DNA of 64,000 nucleotides from Bacillus_P idriensis_A (lineage in GTDB: Bacteria; Bacillota; Bacilli; Bacillales; Bacillaceae), in NCBI RefSeq assembly GCF_050483325.1, contig NZ_JBCMYF010000030.1:1-64000 (forward strand). Direction: 5' to 3'. Positions 60,402 to 64,000 of this stretch are shown piece after piece. A program made the translations under genes and the position numbers. The notes beneath the pieces were generated by a model, which worked only from the letters and a program-made list of their open reading frames with translations, ran no database searches and was not told where the DNA came from. Position 1 is the first letter of the stretch, and every line of letters begins with the position of its first letter.

Positions 60402-60590
60402 ATGTTAAATAAATTCAGGTCTTATTTTCTGATTTTTCCGCTATCTTGGATACTTGGTTCGTTGATATGGAATACCTTTAACAATTCTCCGGAGAAAATA
60501 ATTGATTCTCTTGTGATTTTAGGAATATATTATTTTCTTGTGAGTGTCCTTACATATCCTGATTTGCGAAAACATCTAAAAAATCCATAA
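60402..60590 (+). CDS. Small two-helix membrane protein
   Basis: The 62-residue product has two hydrophobic segments (about 8-25 and 34-52) and a basic tail (DLRKHLKNP). ATG 60402 has TAGGAGTGG about 15 bases upstream, which is a rather long distance. Function unknown. It converges on the PAS gene, only four bases separating the stop codons. Confidence 0.5.
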   Translation: MLNKFRSYFLIFPLSWILGSLIWNTFNNSPEKIIDSLVILGIYYFLVSVLTYPDLRKHLKNP

Positions 60591-60594
60591 GTAT

Positions 60595-61113
60595 TCATTT
60601 GATTATATTCATTAAATTTGTTTGTTTTTTGAGTGATTCTACTGCTTGTATTTTCTCTTTGGAATTGTTGGAAATGATATTTACTAGTTCTATAGGCATT
60701 TCTTTTAAGCGAGAAATAATTCTTGCAGTATCATTTTCGCGTTCTGTGATATCTGTTGCGATTTTAAGAACAGCATCTACTTTCTCTTTTTCATTCAATA
60801 TAGGAATATAGGTAGCTTCCAGCCAAAGTGTATTTCCTGCTTTTCCAACCCTTTGAATCTTTTCTTGAAACTTTTTTCCCTTTTCGAGATTACTCCATAA
60901 TTCTTCATATTCTTTGCTGTTTGTAAGCTCTAGCGTACAAAATTGTTTATGTTTCATATTCTTCATTTCACTAACGGTATATCCCAAAGTCTTTGCAAAA
61001 TTTCCATTTACCCAAATTACTTTTCTATTTAAATTAAATTCTATCATAGCTAAATGTGACTCTAGTGCAGCTAAAACAGATGTATCGTCTAATATTTGAG
61101 TGCTAATATTCAT
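60595..61113 (-). CDS. PAS-domain protein with short signalling helix
   Basis: The 172-residue protein has a PAS domain at about residues 15-122 (MIEFNLNRKVIWVNGNFAKTLGY, WLEATYIPILNEKEKVDAVLKIATDITERE) and a C-terminal helix of the kind that starts a chemoreceptor signalling domain (ELVNIISNNSKEKIQAVESL), then stops. It may be a cytoplasmic sensor or a truncated PAS-chemoreceptor. The usable ATG at 61113 has no ribosome site because a 19-bp tandem duplication separates it from the ATG at 61150, which does. Confidence 0.65.
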   Translation of the reverse strand: MNISTQILDDTSVLAALESHLAMIEFNLNRKVIWVNGNFAKTLGYTVSEMKNMKHKQFCTLELTNSKEYEELWSNLEKGKKFQEKIQRVGKAGNTLWLEATYIPILNEKEKVDAVLKIATDITERENDTARIISRLKEMPIELVNIISNNSKEKIQAVESLKKQTNLMNIIK

Positions 61114-61146
61114 TGTTGAAGTATTGATTCATTGTTGAAGTATTGA
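61109..61146 (-). repeat. 19-bp tandem duplication at the start of the PAS gene
   Basis: TTCATTGTTGAAGTATTGA occurs twice head to tail (61109-61127 and 61128-61146). On the coding strand each copy carries an ATG. The unit length is not a multiple of three, so it shifts the upstream start out of frame. Confidence 0.9.
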
Positions 61147-61192
61147 ACATGATGAAATCCCCTTTTTATAACTATATTTATCATCTAATTTC

Positions 61193-61212
61193 AACAGGTA
61201 TATATACCTGTT
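61193..61212. promoter_or_regulatory. 20-bp perfect palindrome upstream of the PAS gene
   Basis: AACAGGTATATATACCTGTT is perfectly symmetric and lies about 45 bases upstream of the first ATG of the PAS gene, a suitable place for a repressor dimer. The binding protein is unknown. Confidence 0.5.
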
Positions 61213-61339
61213 AAATAGTTTGTTTAAACATTTACAATAAAACCTTAGAAAATGATTGAATTAGAAGGGAAGCAGTCTCACAAATTAATCAGAAAGTATT
61301 TTGACCTTTCTAATGATAGATTATTAAATGATTGTTTTA

Positions 61340-61368
61340 ATAAAAGAGGCAGCCTTTTGGCTACCTCA
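61340..61368 (-). terminator. Terminator of the leftward membrane protein gene
   Basis: On the minus strand GAGGTAGCC and GGCTGCCTC pair around AAAA, followed by TTTTATT. Confidence 0.7.
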
Positions 61369-61472
61369 TTTAAAATCAGATTTCTATCCTGCTGAGTCAG
61401 CATTAGAGAATGTTTACCTTCTATGGAGACACTTTAAAAGCTTTAATTGCAATATTTCTTTATATGATATTT

Positions 61473-62477
61473 CTACTCAAATATTTCTGCTTCCATCAAC
61501 GGTAATGTAATGGTATGGCCGGCAGTTGATTCATAGGTATGGCTGCCTAGTATCGTCCCGTAGACGGTAATTACGTCTTCTTCAATATAAGTGGTCGTTC
61601 CCTGATACGTTACATACACAACATCATTAAAGTCATAGCCGTAGGAGTCTTTAGTGACAGCAAGGCGGATGTCGGCCTGTGTTCCGTCTTCGATGATCTG
61701 AAGGATTTCTCCCTGGAATTTTACAAACTCTCCTGTAAAAGCTTCCGGATTCTTTTTAAGCTCTCCGTAACGAACCTCAGATGCACTGTCTTTCTTAGCT
61801 TTTAGCTCTTGAGCTTCCTTTTCCTTCTCAATGCGATCCCGTTCTGCTGTCAATTTCTTTACCTCATCTGGTGTAAATCTCTCTTTAACAATAACGCTGT
61901 CCGCATCATCAAGACTAACATTATGATAGTCGTCGTATTCGCTCAGAGATGTATTCCAGTAAAGATTTTGGATGTTTTTTTCTTCATTTATCCCACCGCC
62001 AACCTGAATGTCCATAGAAAAAGTATAAGTTGTATTTTCCTGTGGAACGTCATCATATTGAAGAGGAACTTCCGTCACAATGAATTTTCCATCTTTTACT
62101 TTTGTTTCATGGTCCAGTAGAAGTGTTACCCCATCTCCTGCAGCATTTTGTTTTTCAGACTGAAGGTGCAGCCTAGCAAGCGTCCCTTCCGGAAGGTTTG
62201 TGGTAATGACTGCAGAAACTGTGTTAGCTGCCTTGTTGAATGAGGCTTTATCCACTTTCGCCTTTAACTCAATAGACTCAGTTTCTTCTGTTGTTTCATC
62301 TGCAACCGTCTCTGTATCGGTAAACATAACGGATGTAATAAAAAGAATAAACGACAAAAACATTAGACCAACAAACATAAAAGCTTTCTTGAATCTTTTT
62401 TTAATCAGAAAAACGATTGCTGTTACAAAAAGAACTACGGCTCCCAATATAAACAGCAACGCTAGTAAATCTGCCAT
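61473..62477 (-). CDS. Membrane-anchored protein with coiled-coil and C-terminal OB-like domain
   Basis: The 334-residue protein has two N-terminal membrane helices (about 5-25 and 32-53), a beta-rich domain (about 70-190; VDKASFNKAANTVSAVITTN), a charged helical linker (LTAERDRIEKEKEAQELKAK) and a C-terminal region (GELKKNPEAFTGEFVKFQGE to GTILGSHTYESTAG) similar to OB-fold tRNA_anti-like domains of Bacillus surface proteins. Function unknown. It is monocistronic with its own terminator. Confidence 0.7.
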   Translation of the reverse strand: MADLLALLFILGAVVLFVTAIVFLIKKRFKKAFMFVGLMFLSFILFITSVMFTDTETVADETTEETESIELKAKVDKASFNKAANTVSAVITTNLPEGTLARLHLQSEKQNAAGDGVTLLLDHETKVKDGKFIVTEVPLQYDDVPQENTTYTFSMDIQVGGGINEEKNIQNLYWNTSLSEYDDYHNVSLDDADSVIVKERFTPDEVKKLTAERDRIEKEKEAQELKAKKDSASEVRYGELKKNPEAFTGEFVKFQGEILQIIEDGTQADIRLAVTKDSYGYDFNDVVYVTYQGTTTYIEEDVITVYGTILGSHTYESTAGHTITLPLMEAEIFE

Positions 62478-62935
62478 TCCATCTTTCCTCCTAGTTATAA
62501 ATCTTTACAAAACAACTAATTTTACCATTACATAAAAAGATTAGAAATAGAGAAAAATAAAAAATATGAATCTTTTCTTTGTGCCTTTGTCCTCACACTG
62601 ATCATTAAGGTTCTCCTTCTTTTGAAATACTCTTTATTAACCTAAAGTTCCTCAAAGTGTATCCATATCCAATACGAAAATATTCATTTGAGATCTAATC
62701 AACACTATTTATTACAAATGCTGGTTTAAAAAGATATCCAATAAATAATAGGAAGACTAGCGATGCTCCTAAGAATAATCACTTCTTTTATTATTCTTAG
62801 TGAAGTTATCAGGTTATTATCTGTATGTATATAGAGTCAGGATGATTTATTAGCCTATGTGGTAAATTAAGTCTATTCCCAGAATGTTTTTTATATTAAA
62901 GTATAGGTAAAATGCATTAATCAGGGAGAAAAATA
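62478..62935. other. Divergent gap with a hairpin
   Basis: No gene is supported here. CTAAGAATAAT (62769-62779) and ATTATTCTTAG (62790-62800) form an 11-bp hairpin without a T-run on either side. Confidence 0.4.
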
Positions 62936-63613
62936 ATGAAAATCATAGTTTTTATAGTTTTTATTCTAATACTAACATTCCTTATACCTGTTTTAGCAAG
63001 TGGATTAAAAGAAGAAGCAAAAGAGTTAAGAAATAGTTTAGCTATTAAACTGCTCAAAAAAATATTGTTCTTAACTGTAATTATAGGAGGAGGTTTTTAT
63101 CTAGTCATTATTCTGTCTGAGTCATCCAGCGACAGTGATTACCAATCAAATCAAATATCGAAATGCACCGAGCAAGCTGATTTTTATTGGGACTCTTCAT
63201 TAGGCATGTGTGTTCCAGATTCAGAAAAACCTCTGCCAGCAGATAATTATGGATCTACTAATAATTCAGAGTCTGAGAAACCCGTTTTAAGAGCAAAAAG
63301 CCATGTCGAAGCAGAACACAACAAAAGGTTATCTAAAGAAGAATACGACAAGAAGTTAGCTGAACAAATTGCTGCAGATGAGGCTGCTGCACAAAGGGAA
63401 GCCCAAGAAAGAGCAGAATATTATGCAGATGAAGAAAAAAGAAATGCTTGTTATTCAATGGGATATAATTGGGATGGAGCAGAAGGGGATAAGCCAGGTC
63501 ATTGCTATGAAGATGGGATTGGAAGTTATTATAGATCTGTAGAATTAGAAAAAAATGAATATGGAAGCTGGGTTGAAGTAGAAGAAATGGAAAATAAGAC
63601 AGGAGACTATTGA
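62936..63613 (+). CDS. Uncharacterised membrane protein with Cys-rich soluble domains
   Basis: The 225-residue protein has two N-terminal hydrophobic segments (about 3-22 and 43-62), then an extracytoplasmic region. Two short motifs look alike, CTEQADFYWDSSLGMCVPD and CYSMGYNWDGAEGDKPGHCY, separated by a charged alanine-rich coiled coil (EYDKKLAEQIAADEAAAQRE). The paired motifs (C...WD...C) suggest a small disulfide- or metal-bound repeat. I do not recognise the family. A terminator follows. Confidence 0.6.
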   Translation: MKIIVFIVFILILTFLIPVLASGLKEEAKELRNSLAIKLLKKILFLTVIIGGGFYLVIILSESSSDSDYQSNQISKCTEQADFYWDSSLGMCVPDSEKPLPADNYGSTNNSESEKPVLRAKSHVEAEHNKRLSKEEYDKKLAEQIAADEAAAQREAQERAEYYADEEKRNACYSMGYNWDGAEGDKPGHCYEDGIGSYYRSVELEKNEYGSWVEVEEMENKTGDY

Positions 63614-63659
63614 GAGATAAATCCGTTATTCGACTTACGGATGACGATCGTATCATAAA

Positions 63660-63694
63660 GTCAATCAGACTTTTCTGGTTGACCTATTTTTTTG
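63660..63694 (+). terminator. Rho-independent terminator
   Basis: GTCAATCAG and CTGGTTGAC pair around ACTTTT, followed by CTATTTTTTT. Confidence 0.75.
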
Positions 63695-63723
63695 GGGGGC
63701 TAAAAGAAGGGCAGTGATGGAAA

Positions 63724-63888
63724 GTGAATCGAGCCTTTGGCCTGGATATAGCAAAAGGAGAAGCCAAGTGCAAGCCATATGAAGAGAAAGTCTTTATAAA
63801 AGAAAAGTTTTAAGGTCAAGCAAGACCTTAAAAGAATACATACACTGCTTGAGTTTTACAGAGAACTAGAAAAAGTGCCAATAATATG
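63724..63888 (+). pseudogene. IS110-family transposase N-terminal relic
   Basis: GTG 63724 begins VNRAFGLDIAKGEAKCKPYE and continues EKVFIKEKF to a TAA at 63813. Removing one T from TTTTAAGG restores KVKQDLKRIHTLLEFYRELE, then KV. GLDIAKGE is the first acidic motif of IS110 (DEDD) transposases. Everything after about 55 codons is missing, so this is a dead fragment. Confidence 0.6.
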
Positions 63889-63949
63889 AGGTAAGGACAA
63901 TTGAATGATTATTTTGCTTTAATTCTTTATAAATTGTATAGTATACTTT

Positions 63950-63970
63950 AAATCGTAATAATTACGTTTT
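63950..63970 (+). promoter_or_regulatory. Zur-type operator over a promoter at the right edge
   Basis: AAATCGTAATAATTACG followed by TTTT matches the Bacillus Zur consensus AAATCGTAATNATTACGATTT at all but one or two outer positions. It overlaps a promoter made of TTGTAT (63934-63939), 17 bases and AATAAT (63957-63962). AGGAGGG at 63988-63994 shows that a gene starts just beyond the window. Confidence 0.65.
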
Positions 63971-64000
63971 ATAGCATGGAGTATTTAGGAGGGTCCAGTA

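Overview
The window looks like a chromosomal segment of an endospore-forming, low-GC Gram-positive rod of the Bacillaceae (Bacillus or Metabacillus-like). Evidence: a complete gerA-type germinant receptor operon and a relic of a second one, strong AGGAGG ribosome sites with frequent TTG/GTG starts, OpuC, CysJI/CysL and HssRS/HrtBA homologues of Firmicute type, and sites resembling Bacillus BirA, LexA, PhoP, Zur, sigma-B and sigma-54 sequences. I saw no rRNA, tRNA, CRISPR array or intact mobile element. Species cannot be named from the sequence.

Layout. 0-5.8 kb: an ECF sigma factor operon with a PadR-like protein and an FtsW/RodA-like protein, a RimJ/L acetyltransferase, a gerAB::gerAC fusion relic, a DUF3243 gene with a sigma-B-like promoter, and a VOC protein. 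5.8-10.2 kb: haem-efflux ABC transporter hrtBA with a HssR-type direct repeat at its promoter, 52-bp tandem repeats, then the haem-sensing two-component system hssRS. 10.4-18 kb: an RNPP-like peptide-sensing regulator with a tiny downstream ORF, a large secreted subtilase with a long leader, a beta-lactamase-like serine hydrolase, an acetyltransferase and a 43-residue protein. 18-28.4 kb: a cell-wall-binding (CWB2) protein, a YcdB/YcdC protein, a receiver-like protein, an ArsR-MFS pair, alkaline phosphatase with a Pho-box-like array, a lipoprotein and brnQ. 28.9-36.6 kb: the opuCABCD osmoprotectant operon facing a sigma-54-controlled aminotransferase/Na+ symporter operon with its activator.

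36.8-49.3 kb: small membrane and acetyltransferase genes, a DinB protein with an internal duplication, a PrsA-like foldase whose promoter carries a second HssR-like repeat, a solitary bioB with a BirA operator, an 11-12 copy 21-bp repeat, an M14 carboxypeptidase, a cation efflux protein, and divergent cysL/cysJI. 49.3-53 kb is a rearranged zone: an alcohol dehydrogenase relic, an HxlR/aldo-keto reductase/SRPBCC module flanked by a near-identical 59-bp repeat, and abrB-like and other gene relics. 53-64 kb: alkC behind a LexA box, a MerR-controlled SDR operon, the gerA-type operon (A-C-B order), small unknown genes, a PAS gene whose 5' end is disrupted by a 19-bp tandem duplication, two unknown membrane proteins, an IS110 transposase relic, and a Zur-like operator at the right edge.

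The parts that hang together functionally are haem stress (hssRS, hrtBA, possibly prsA-like), osmoprotection (opuC), sulfite reduction (cysL-cysJI), and spore germination (gerA operon plus relic). The least ordinary observations are the second HssR-like box with identical geometry upstream of the PrsA-like gene, the repeat-flanked HxlR cassette, the possible slippage switch at the PAS gene, and the 52-bp repeats shared by two distant loci.
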